Shown here: in pieces, positions 54,941-64,000 of the stretch | Position numbering within the stretch: position 1 is the stretch's first letter | Layout of the letters: the number at the start of each line of letters is the position of its first letter | Origin: Ascarosepion bandense | Taxonomy: Eukaryota; Mollusca; Cephalopoda; Sepiida; Sepiidae | DNA: 64,000 nucleotides | Direction of reading: 5' to 3' | Assembly (NCBI GenBank): GCA_037127315.1 | Contig: JBBBDQ010001124.1 | Location: forward strand, 2,740,501 to 2,804,500 | Translations under genes and position numbers: made by a program | Notes under the pieces: generated by a model | Seen by the model: only the letters and a program-made list of their open reading frames with translations | Databases searched by the model: none | Told to the model about the DNA's origin: nothing

Positions 54941-55246
54941 TCAGTCAGTTAAGTGCCATACATGATACACGCTTGGGCGATCATGTCTCTTTTGAGACAT
55001 GACTGACTGGGCAGAAGATTATCCCACAGTAGGTTGCCATTGCTTTCTGCAGTAGACTGGTTACCGACCAAGGCTATAGAACCCAATCTGTCCTGTTATT
55101 TAACCCATAACTGGAAGGAATAGACGGATTAATACCTTTCCCAAGGGTATTTGTGCGTAAGTGAATGCAATGAATTCGGCTGGAATTTGAACTCGGCTCC
55201 CCGATTTCTCATTCTGAGCCGATATCCAATGCACCACAACATTGCA
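54941..55246 (-). mobile_element. SINE, full length
   Basis: Minus-strand copy with all landmarks; hairpin loop of the AAAA type when read in SINE sense. No target duplication could be fixed. Confidence 0.9.
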
Positions 55247-55362
55247 ATTTTATTCCAGAGATCAGTGAAGTCCTATAAAACTTATTTTTCTGAAGCTTTA
55301 CAAATTTTATATGGACCAGACACGTGGCATAAGCACATTATTAATAATCATTGTGCCATCAA

Positions 55363-55535
55363 ATAAAACCTTCATTTACTACAAAGAGAGAAATTTTACA
55401 GAACAATTTGGCAATGTCATGATATGATATGCTATACAATGCAATAATTTCAGTGTGATTTTTAATAAACAATGCAAATTTCAAACATTTTATCTAATTT
55501 GTGCCCAGCAGTATTATAGTGCTATTGTAGCATTT
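55363..55535. repeat. Direct repeat, copy 1
   Basis: About 160 bp similar (by eye about 85%) to 56737-56889, sharing GAACAATTTGGCAATGTCAT and TTTCAAACATTTT. Confidence 0.8.
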
Positions 55536-56736
55536 GGGAGCTGCTTAATGTTTCTTTAATTTGGCCTTGTGTCAGACATAACCGAACTCCCTACAGCTTA
55601 CAAGTTTTATGCAGAGTTATAATCATCAGAAGGTTTTTCATCATCAGAATTATCAGAAGATTGGTTGTCAACAGGATGGAATAGTGTGGAATAGTCTAAG
55701 AATAAAATATACATTTTGCATTTTAAAATAGAAACTTATTAAAAGGAAAGAATAACAAGAATTTGTAGAAATTAATGTTCAATGAGAAAGTTAAGGTATC
55801 AAGAGTTTGTACAAAATGTTCGTAGTAGTAATTGTTGAAAGATATAAGGAGAAAGAGAAAGAGGACAATGTCCGAGTCACTTGACGTTACATTTTAGATG
55901 TTTGTCTCGCGGCTCCCACTGACTCTCTCTGTACTGACGCTGACCCGGGGGGGGGGTTAAAGTATTCAGATTTTTTGCACTTGCTCGCAAAGTCTGCAAG
56001 CCTTGTAAGTTGCTCCCATTGGTCAAAAATCATTTTTAACACCTACTTTCGAATTCTGGGTTGAACTTTTTCTTTAAGCACATGGTCAATCCTTTTTCTA
56101 TTTGGGAAAGCCAGAATTTTTGTAAAAGTGAAGAAGAGAGTTGATTTTAATTAATTTCTTATCCACTACACTATATACATTTTTCTCTATTTTTTGTTTT
56201 TATTAATTATGACCTAGAAAATCTTATTCATTGAATAGCCTTTATTGTAACCTTGTACATTTTTTAATACGATTTTTACTTATTAAATACAGTATAAAAA
56301 CTCTTATATTTTACTTGTGGTGATTTGTGATTAGATTTAAGTCATTAAGAAATCTTCCTGAGTCTAGTTTGTTTGCTGTTGCATGAAAAACATCTTCATA
56401 CGAAGAAAGTGGACTTAAAAAAAATAAGAAAAGAATCACTTTTTGTAAAACACTTCATCAATTACTGGTTTATGAATTTTTTGGATTTACACTTAATCTG
56501 CTTTTTCCCCCCTTTTTCGATGATTTGAATCTTTTTACAAAATCTAATTTTCACCCACTCAACCTACCAATAGTTTTAAAATTGTCAGTGGTCAGGAACT
56601 AAAGCAATTGTCAGACAAAATTTATAATTACTTATTGTATGAAATTAACTAGATTCTGTCTTTCCATCTAATCACTATGTTGTTTACATTATTTCTTTAT
56701 TTGTCTCTTGGATGCATTGGGCAATTAAATAAAGAT
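55536..56736. other. Sequence between the direct repeats
   Basis: No coding resemblance. A G run (GGGGGGGGGG) is at 55947-55956. Could be the interior of an unknown element if the repeats are its ends. Confidence 0.3.
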
Positions 56737-56889
56737 TTTATTTACTTCAAAGAGAAATTATACTGAACAATTTGGCAATGTCATGATGTAATATGCTATA
56801 CACTGCAATAGTTTTAGTGTAGTTTTTAATAAACAATTCAAATTTCAAACATTTTGTCTAATTTGTGCTCAGCAGTATTATTGTGCTAG
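56737..56889. repeat. Direct repeat, copy 2
   Basis: Second copy of 55363-55535, more diverged at its edges. Confidence 0.8.
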
Positions 56890-57129
56890 ATACACGTGTA
56901 TCTAAACTGCGTTTAGAGATTATATGCAAAAGAGGTATTGTCAAATATTTTATGTAAAATTCATAGATATGTGTGATCCAATGAAATAATTTGTACTATT
57001 ATGTATAGCAAGTAAGCATGAAAGCAATTAAGTCCCAATTTTCAATTTCAGATTGATATTTAGTATTTTTTCAGTAATTATAGCAATTTGCCATGTCAAG
57101 AGATTATTTACAAGAACTAGAATTTAGTA

Positions 57130-57275
57130 TTATGGCTCATAAAAAAGAACTAACAAGTAAGGGAAAAGAACTATATAATCAAAGAAATTAGCAAAGGAAA
57201 GTCTTTGCTTCAGATTTCTAAGAATTTGAAATGGGATCATCGAACAATCAAGAAAATATGTCAAATGGGAATTCA
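57130..57275 (+). pseudogene. Possible Tc1-like transposase N-terminal scrap
   Basis: Broken frames read KELTSKGKELYNQ and WDHRTIKKICQ, similar to a helix-turn-helix of a Tc1/Tc3-type transposase. Very short; low confidence. Confidence 0.3.
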
Positions 57276-57432
57276 ACCAATATATATATATATATATATA
57301 TATAGGAAAAAAGTCTCAGGCTGAATTCAGGAATTTAACAAAGTGAAATCTATCTCAATGCCAATGGGGGCGAAAAAGTGACACAGTGCTGGAGCAAACC
57401 ATAAAGGTTTATAGTTTATAAAAGACACAATC

Positions 57433-57473
<41 letters not shown>

Positions 57474-57780
57474 TGCGAAGAGACTATTTTGTGCAGGTTT
57501 AAATTTTTGTCCATGTTCATGGACTATGCAGAACCACTTTTCAAATGCTAATTCATTTTTTCTTAGAAAAGTTTCAAAGAAAAAATCAGGCATCATTTTT
57601 ACTGTTGTCATACAGATTAAGTAATATTTGATTAATTTTTATTTGATCAATGAATTAAAATATATGTGTTATTTTAGAAATTTTTACATGAATTAGAATT
57701 AAAACTTTTGAAAAGAAGATATTAAATAGAAATTGCATAAACTATGGAAAGAGGTTCAATATATAACCAGAGTAAGATAT

Positions 57781-58870
57781 ACAAGGTGTGATCAAAAAGA
57801 ATGCTTTTTATTTTTGTTGTAAATTCTCAAGAATAGGAAAAAATTGTATAAATTCACTTTCATATGTTTAGGTTTTATAAAAATTCTTATCACTTATTAA
57901 AACAATAAACATTACCGAGGAGTAAAGGTATTTAAAATAATAGCGGTGACAAGGGAAAAACTGTCCTTTTGATGCACCTTTTTTTTTTTTTTTTACAGGA
58001 ATGATGTTTAAAGTATGCCAAATTCTGATGGAAAATAACACTTTTTTTGTTTGCCAATTCTAGGCATTTTTCTTGAATTGCTACTTTTAATTCATCGAAT
58101 TGCAAGCAGTACTTTTTAGAATCAATTGACTGGTTATTTGGCAAAATCTCATAATACAGGATTCTTTTCTAAACCCACAAGATGCACCCCATGACTTTCT
58201 TCAGACAAAGACCTGCTTTTGGGGTGGCTAAAGTTGGCTCATGTCGCTTACCCTAGAATGATTTTCACTGAACATTGTTACAAACAATCTATTTCTCATC
58301 ACAATTTACTTCAAAATGGGTGCATTTTCATTGTATATTGATATATCCCGGAAAGGAATATCAGTGTAAAGATTAGTGGAAGAATGGTACTCGACACAGG
58401 AATACGATATAACGGATTTATTGTACGAATGTACAATTAACAATAAGATGCAGATAAGCAATCAACGAGTAAGAGCAGCTAAGATGTTAGCTCCCTCTCG
58501 TACTGCTTGTTACCGTCCTTTATAGTCTAGAGCATTCTATTCTTGGGGATGGCAGGATGTTCCATTATAACATATATATACAACATATCACAGATAGAAA
58601 TGTTATCCAAGATTCTTTTCACTTAGATCATATGCTACCAAACATCATAGCAGTTTGAGTACCCAAACTTCACTAAATGCTCATGGATAGTGAATTTTGA
58701 TAAATTTAGTGTTTCTGCCAATTCCCATGTTGTGTTATGTGGTTTATTCTCAATCAATGTCTTGATTTGGTAGTCATCTGTAGGAGTGGGGTCTGCCTGT
58801 GTGTTCTTCATCAATAAGGCTACAAACGCCAACACTAAACTTAGAAAACAACTTCTGTACAATTTAGTTA
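57781..58870 (-). mobile_element. Mariner transposon remnant, interrupted by a solo LTR
   Basis: The terminal sequence TACAAGGTGTGATCAAAAAG at 57780-57799 resembles a mariner end. Transposase traces follow on the minus strand. N-terminal part (58862-58640): DYQIKTLIENKPHNTTWELA and ETLNLSKFTIHEHLVKFGYS, the helix-turn-helix. After the LTR: CDEK.IVCNNV (first catalytic Asp block), PTLATPKAGLCLKKV, then PNNQSIDSKKYCLQFDELK and FHQNLAYFKHHSC, where the second catalytic Asp (FHQDNARPH in mariners) is lost. The 5' end is removed by the SINE at 58874. Confidence 0.82.
58334..58577 (-). mobile_element. Solo LTR with 5-bp target duplication, inside mariner
   Basis: The 234-bp unit 58339-58572 reads on minus TGTTATAATGG...GGGATATATCA, with a TATA box (ACTATAAAGG) and a polyadenylation signal (CAATAAATCC). 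It is flanked by TATAT at 58334-58338 and 58573-58577. It splits the mariner transposase between the DNA-binding and catalytic parts, so it is the younger insertion. Confidence 0.82.
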
Positions 58871-58873
58871 AAG

Positions 58874-59166
58874 TACCTTGTAGTGCAGTGGATATCGGCT
58901 AAGAACAAGAAATCGGGGAGCCGAGTTCGAATTCTAGCTGAATTCCTTGCATTCACTTATGCGCAAATACCCTTGGGAAAGGTATTAATCTGTCTATTCC
59001 TTCCAGTTATGTATTAAATAACAGGACAGATTGGGTTCTATAGTCTATAGTCTACTGCAGAAAGCAATGGCAACCTACTGCGGGATAATCTTCTGCCCAG
59101 TCAGTCATGTCTCTTTCGAGTCATGATCGCCCAAGTGTGTATCACGTATGGCACTTAACTGACTGA
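58874..59166 (+). mobile_element. SINE with a small internal deletion
   Basis: All landmarks except about 15-20 bp around CCTTGGCTGGCAACC, replaced by a short repeated TATAGTC. Confidence 0.9.
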
Positions 59167-60148
59167 CCTTCACCATACACAGCACATATCTTTTTAGGCC
59201 TTGTGAGGCATTTTTGCTTTTACAGTAATAAAAAAGACATGAAGTGTCTAAAATAAATCTTATAATCTTCCATTTTCATAGGGATACAAAACTAAAATGA
59301 ATTAAAAAATTTTAATTTTTTTTTCTCAAGAGATAATTTGAAGTGTACTCTAATTGAAAATACTATATATATATTGAATATTATATCTGTCAATAAATTT
59401 GACATGTTCTAACGTGTTGGAACATGAACAACTAAAAATCAGCATGAACTCTCCAAACAATCCAAAAGTAATTAAAGTATAACTGACCTGAAAAATACTT
59501 CCACAAAACTTGAAAATAAAAAAGATTCAATATAAAATCCAGTCATTAATAAATAAATGCTGAAAATTTCAAGAACATTGGATTATACTTTGATTTTTGA
59601 TAAATTTTTACAAACAGGAGTATGTTTTTTTTTTCACATGTTGAAAGTGAACCTGATTTTGGAGTTACCTAATTATAACAGACACAGAAGCTGTTCATTG
59701 ACGTATGTACAACTGATAGGCATAAATAACTTTATAACTTTTTTTTTAAACATTCATAAACTTTAAGTAGCATCTACTTTTGTAGCTTAAAAATATGGTG
59801 CAAATTTTCATGTGTTTTAAGAGAATTATCTTTTTTTTGTTGATATCAAAACACCACTTATGAGAACTACATTACAATGTTTGATGAGTGGTTTCTAAAA
59901 TTCATTGCTTAGGAATGTGTTCATTATGCATACTGAGAAAGAAGCAGAATTATATAATATATGACAATCCTTTTATTATAAAGAAATTATTAACACCCTT
60001 AGCACCATCATATTTTTTTCAAATCTGGTATGTGTAGACCAAGAATAGAATGAGAGAGATTCCCCAGAAACTAAATAGCAGACATTAGTTGCAACAGTGT
60101 GCAGAAGACAAAATGAAAAAAAGCGTGAATTTCAAAAAGGGGATGGTA
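59167..60148. other. About 1 kb, AT-rich, nothing recognised
   Basis: Open frame 59557-59766 has no known motif. Confidence 0.35.
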
Positions 60149-60358
60149 TTTTCACTTATGTGCAAATACCCTTGGAAAAGGTATTAATCCGTCTCTTCCC
60201 TTCAGTTATGGGTTAAATAACAGAACAGATTGGGTCCTATAGCCTTGGCTGGCAATCAGTCTACCACAGAAAGCAATGGCAACCTACTGCGGGATAATCT
60301 TCTGCCCAGTCAGTCATGTCACTTTCAAGACATGATCGCCCAAGCACTTGACTGACTG
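60149..60358 (+). mobile_element. SINE body, 5'-truncated
   Basis: Starts at TCACTTATGTGCAAATACCC; lacks about 15 bp before the tail (AAGCACTTGACTGACTGA). Confidence 0.87.
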
Positions 60359-60576
60359 AAGTAATAAATATTTTTTGGCTCCAAACACGTTAATAGAACA
60401 AATTATGTTGTTGAATATAAGCTGCATAGTAATACCTTGTAACAACATTTTGAATTAAAAAAAAAAAAAACAACTGCTGCACATTACAGAACAAATCAAA
60501 AAGTCGCTTTGGCTTGTTCAGTGTGGTTCAATTAAATAGGTTGTCGACCCAAATAAACAAAAGAAAATATTACAAA

Positions 60577-61074
60577 CTAGCAGTATAGCCCGGCGTTGCA
60601 CGGGTGTAATGAAAGCTTTAAAACTAATCCATGGTCCTGGAGCTCAGACTCTTTGGACGTTGGCATGAAAGACTAAAAAGCAATAGTTGTTTTCAGTTAA
60701 AGCGAAACCGTAGACCGAAAGAAAAATGAATGGATGTAAGTCAAATTTTGATTTCCTGTTATCGATATCAAATTTTCTGCACTATTGTAAGAACTGCAAC
60801 CTTGAAACTTCTGAATATCATTTCTCATGTCTATGTCTATGAGTGTATCAAATTTGATTAAAATCGGACCACTCCTCCCATAACCCGATTTTTTCGATTA
60901 TCGATATTTATTGGGGGTACCTCGACACAAAACCTAGCTAAGAACACTCACAGATGCTTATAGTACAACTGTGTAAATTTTCAAGAAAATCGGTTCAGCC
61001 ATTTCGGAGTCTATAGGTAACGGATACACACACACACACACACAGACAAAGTCCCATTTATAAATAAGTTTAGA
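60577..61074 (-). mobile_element. Non-autonomous Helitron, copy H (short subfamily)
   Basis: CTAG at 60577-60580 with hairpin GCCCGGCGTTGCACGGGT close by; TC end at 61074-61073. The best preserved short-type copy. Confidence 0.88.
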
Positions 61075-61553
61075 TTAGATATTGAACATTCATAAAACAC
61101 AATGAGTTTTTCTTTTTAGTTTTAGAAATAAACTTGTATGCAGTCTCCTTGTAACAAGAAAAGATTGTACAGGCTGCAATCACAGAAAAAATATTTCATA
61201 TTTGAGGACTGTTTTAGATTTATTTTGGGAAATTCTGAAAAGAAGCAATAACTACTCCAGGAATTAGTAGAGTACACATAAAAAAATGAAGGTATTATTT
61301 ATGCGTGAACCAAGACTTCTGTTTAGAATCAGAGTGTCATCGCCATCAAAGTGTAACCCCTTGGTAAGAATACCAAGGAATAATCTTGTATATGCTGTGT
61401 GAGAAGTATATCTCTATCTCTCTCTCACATACATAATTACATTTTACATAGATTTTTGGATAGATATCCTCATTGTTGCTTTCATCTCAACAAATGACTG
61501 ATAAGTTCTTCAGTCTTCTCCAAGTGGATGTAACATCAAGAAATCCTCATCGC
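61075..61553. other. Unassigned spacer between two Helitrons
   Basis: No supported feature. Confidence 0.3.
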
Positions 61554-61554
61554 T

Positions 61555-61592
61555 TATCTAATCTAATCTAAATCTAATCTAATCTAATCTAT
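61555..61592. repeat. (TAATC)n tract at a Helitron 5' end
   Basis: ATCTA/AATCT repeats directly precede the TC end of copy I; shorter versions precede copy G and follow copies C, D and H. Confidence 0.8.
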
Positions 61593-62058
61593 CTCAACTT
61601 ATTTATAAATGGAACTTTGTCTGTGTGTGTCTATGTGTGTGTCAGTGTGTGTGTGTGTGTGTGTGTGTCTCCGTTACCTATAGATTCCGAAACAGCAGAA
61701 ACCTTTTTTTATGAAAATTGACACAGTTGTACTATAAGCGTCTGTGAGTGTTCTTAGCTACGTTTTGTGTCAAGGTACCCCCGATAAATATCGAAAATTG
61801 AAAAAATCAGGTTATAGAAAGAGTGGTCTGATCTTAATCAAATTTGATACACTCATAGACAAAGACATAGACAAAGCAGGAAATCAAAATTTGACTTACA
61901 TCCATTCATTTTTCTTTCAGTCTACAGTTTTGCTTTAACTGGAAACAACTATTGCTTTTTAGTCTTTTGTGCCAATGTCCAAAGAGTCTTAGTTCCAGGA
62001 CCATGGATTAGTTTTAAAGCTTTCATTACACCCAAGCAATGCTGGACTATACTGCTAG
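61592..62058 (+). mobile_element. Non-autonomous Helitron, copy I (short subfamily)
   Basis: Starts TCTCAACTTATTTATAAATG and ends CTGCTAG plus T, lacking part of the TTTCTGCACTATTG region. Confidence 0.85.
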
Positions 62059-62130
62059 TGTTAATATAATTTGTGTGATTGCCTGAAAAACTGAGGTTAG
62101 TGTATATATGAGAGAGTAAATTTATAATGG

Positions 62131-62438
62131 AATGTGCGTTGTGGTACAGTGGATATTGGCTTCGAACAAGAAATCGGGGAGCTGGATTCAAATTTCAGTT
62201 GAATTCATTGCATTCACTTACGCCCAAATACCCTTGGGAAAGGTATTAATCCATCTCTTCCCTCCAGTTATGGGTTAAATAACAGGACAGATTTGGTTTT
62301 ATAGCCTTGGCTGGCAACCAATCTACTGCAGAAAGCAATGGCAACCTACTGCGGGATAATCTTCTGCCCAGTCAGTCATGTCTCTTTCGAGACATGATCG
62401 CCCAAGCATGTATCACGTATGGCACTTAACTGACTGAA
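62131..62438 (+). mobile_element. SINE, full length, head of a second composite
   Basis: Complete SINE (GTGCGTTGTGGTACAGTGG ... CACTTAACTGACTGA) that leads into the hairpin spacer as at 19 kb. Confidence 0.92.
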
Positions 62439-62742
62439 TAAAATAGTTGGAGACATGATTAAGGTTTCTACTGATCATAAAGTGGGGGATCAGTTTTATA
62501 TTGTTATGAAATAATAAACTGATCCCCCACTAATTACTACATAATAATATAATACATTTCTTTCCCCTCCAGCTATGAGTCAAATAACAAGACAGATTGG
62601 GTTCTAGCATTGGTCGGCAACCAGTCTATCGCAGAAAGCAATGGAAACCTACTGAGAGATAATCTTCTGCCCAGTCAGTCATGTCTCTTTCAAGATATGA
62701 TCGCCCAAGTGTGTATCACGTATGGCCCTTAACTGACTGAAA
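62439..62742 (+). mobile_element. Hairpin spacer plus SINE body
   Basis: The spacer carries a perfect 16-bp inverted repeat (AGTGGGGGATCAGTTT at 62481-62496, complement at 62516-62531). The SINE body follows from CTATGAGTCAAATAACAAG. Same order as 19045-19346. Confidence 0.9.
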
Positions 62743-63060
62743 ATTATAATAACTTTGGTTTTGAAGAAAATAAGCAAGGAAAAAAATTATATTGTGATCA
62801 ATCAGTTTCTGCTTCACCTCACTGTCTATATATTCCCTGAAATCTTATAGAAATTGAAAAGTACCAAAATTGATTGACACTAGTTCAGTAAACAACCCAT
62901 AAACAAACATTTCTGCTAGTCATTTTCTTACTGGCCTCAAACAGCAATATTGATGTCAGACTTCATTTCCCACAAATTGCATTAAAATGTGAGGGGGGTT
63001 GTAAATTTAATTCCACAAGAGTGATTTAAAAATGAAAAATGTTACACTCACAGACTCTCC
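62743..63060. other. Unassigned spacer
   Basis: Nothing supported. Confidence 0.3.
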
Positions 63061-63495
63061 AGTAACTGCAAGGAGCGAAAGAAATGCTCTGTCTACACAG
63101 GCTCGGTTGCTGGATTTTCAGGCAAATAGCCTCCAAGACCCGTAGATGATATGGTTTGAGTTAGCCAATGAATTCGCTTCGCTAGATTGCAAGAAAGATA
63201 TTTTGGACTGGCGTAGTGTTCATTTTCGTACACTTAAGTCCTTACGTTCCAGGGAAGACATTTATATAACCAAGCCAGACAAGGGATCTGGTGTTGTTAT
63301 ATTAAACATGGAGGATTATCTATCAAAAATGTATAACATTTTGAATGATCCTTCCAAGTTTATTATTATAGGTTTTGCCGACAATTTTGACAACACCAGC
63401 AATATATATATATCAATTGTTCTGTGATGACTTCTAAGTAAAGGCTCAACAACTTGCTTACATTGATGCAACCTGATCTGACAAACTCTCAATAA
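63061..63495 (+). pseudogene. Penelope-like reverse transcriptase, N-terminal fragment
   Basis: Penelope-like elements encode a telomerase-like RT and usually a GIY-YIG nuclease. The frame 63146-63427 reads LKSLRSREDIYITKPDKGSG, VVILNMEDYLSKMYNILNDP and SKFIIIGFADNFDNTSNI, matching the conserved N-terminal block (I(T/V)KPDKG.(G/A)VVI....DY..KM..IL.D..KF). Downstream traces (KAQQLAYIDA) continue in another frame to about 63490. The catalytic RT boxes and nuclease are absent, so it is a truncated relic. Confidence 0.8.
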
Positions 63496-63701
63496 ACTTA
63501 CCACAATTTCTTATGAAATCTTTGTTAGAAAGAACAATGAAACTATTTATTATATTTTGTAACTCAATCCTCATGCGATTTCTCACACAAATACATTAAT
63601 CTTTCTCCTCTCTCAACTATAAAGCTAAATTCTCTTTCCTATTTTCCAATCCACACACTCTTTGAATTTCAAATAAACTTTTTTTTTATTTTTGGTTGAA
63701 G

Positions 63702-64000
63702 TCAGTCAGTTAAGTGCCATGCGTGATACACGCTTTGGGCGATCATGTCTTGAAAGAGACATGACTGACTGGGCAGAAGATTATCCCGCAGTAGGTTGCC
63801 ATTGCTTTCTGCGGTAGACTGGTTGCCGACCAAGGCTATAGAACCCAATTTGTCCTGTTATTTAACCCATAACTGGAAGGAAGAGATGGATTAATACCTT
63901 TCTCAAGGGTATTTGCGCGTAAGTGAATACAATGGATTCAACTGGAATTCGAACTCAGCTCCCCGGTTTCTCGTTCCGAGCCGATATCCAATGCACCGCA
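63702..64000 (-). mobile_element. SINE running to the window edge
   Basis: Minus-strand copy with tail (CAGTCAGTTAAGTGCCAT) at the left and the A-box region at the right edge; the last few bases of its 5' end are outside the window. Confidence 0.9.

Overview
This window looks like repeat-dominated, AT-rich intergenic DNA from an animal, most likely a coleoid cephalopod (octopus-like). The pointers are a high-copy tRNA-derived SINE of the octopus type, a jockey/CR1-like LINE with a characteristic 3' tail, molluscan-type 5S rRNA sequence inside SINE heads, many Helitron remnants and Penelope-like fragments carrying hammerhead ribozymes. I found no convincing host protein-coding gene, no tRNA or rRNA gene that looks functional, and nothing bacterial. 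Nearly every protein trace is a decayed mobile-element enzyme. The species call is inference.

Layout. 1-6 kb: a TIR mini-element (632-1018), opposing hammerhead motifs (2623-2821), a nearly complete Tc1 transposon with 67-bp terminal repeats (2971-4244) and a LINE 3' end with a duplicated tail. 6.7-11.6 kb: a large 40-bp satellite split by a 5'-truncated LINE (9049-10110), with 480-bp higher-order repeats on one side and 240/280-bp ones on the other. 12-17 kb: LINE remnants and SINEs. 17-21.9 kb: a 150-bp-arm palindrome, three hammerhead motifs (one with every core base and all three stems), a 143-bp tandem repeat, and a SINE with tandemly repeated tails. 22-26 kb: Helitrons, LINE pieces and a 565-bp foldback element. 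26.8-33.8 kb: a SINE with 13-bp target duplications, a decayed gypsy-like gag, two solo LTRs, an RTE-like endonuclease remnant and a 5S/tRNA chimeric SINE. 34-38.4 kb: three Helitrons and a 1.3-kb duplication whose edge is the Helitron end. 38.4-42.5 kb: one old LINE in pieces. 42.8-45 kb: restriction-like-endonuclease retroelement fragments and another RTE-like LINE. 45.7-49 kb: SINEs, including two more 5S/tRNA chimeras, and a second class of hammerhead. 49.2-52.4 kb: a 118-bp satellite of about 27 copies. 52.5-64 kb: Helitrons, SINEs, a mariner transposase broken by a solo LTR, and a Penelope-like reverse transcriptase piece.

How the parts interact. SINEs, with pol III promoters but no enzymes, would depend on LINE machinery. 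Helitron copies lack Rep/helicase and would need a partner elsewhere. The hammerheads mark Penelope-like ends. The most interesting items are (1) SINEs whose tRNA-like head is preceded by part of a 5S rRNA gene, (2) hammerhead motifs arranged as inverted pairs, and (3) higher-order structure and ancestral-looking edges in the 40-bp satellite. All positions and motif matches were read by eye; identities and copy numbers are estimates.
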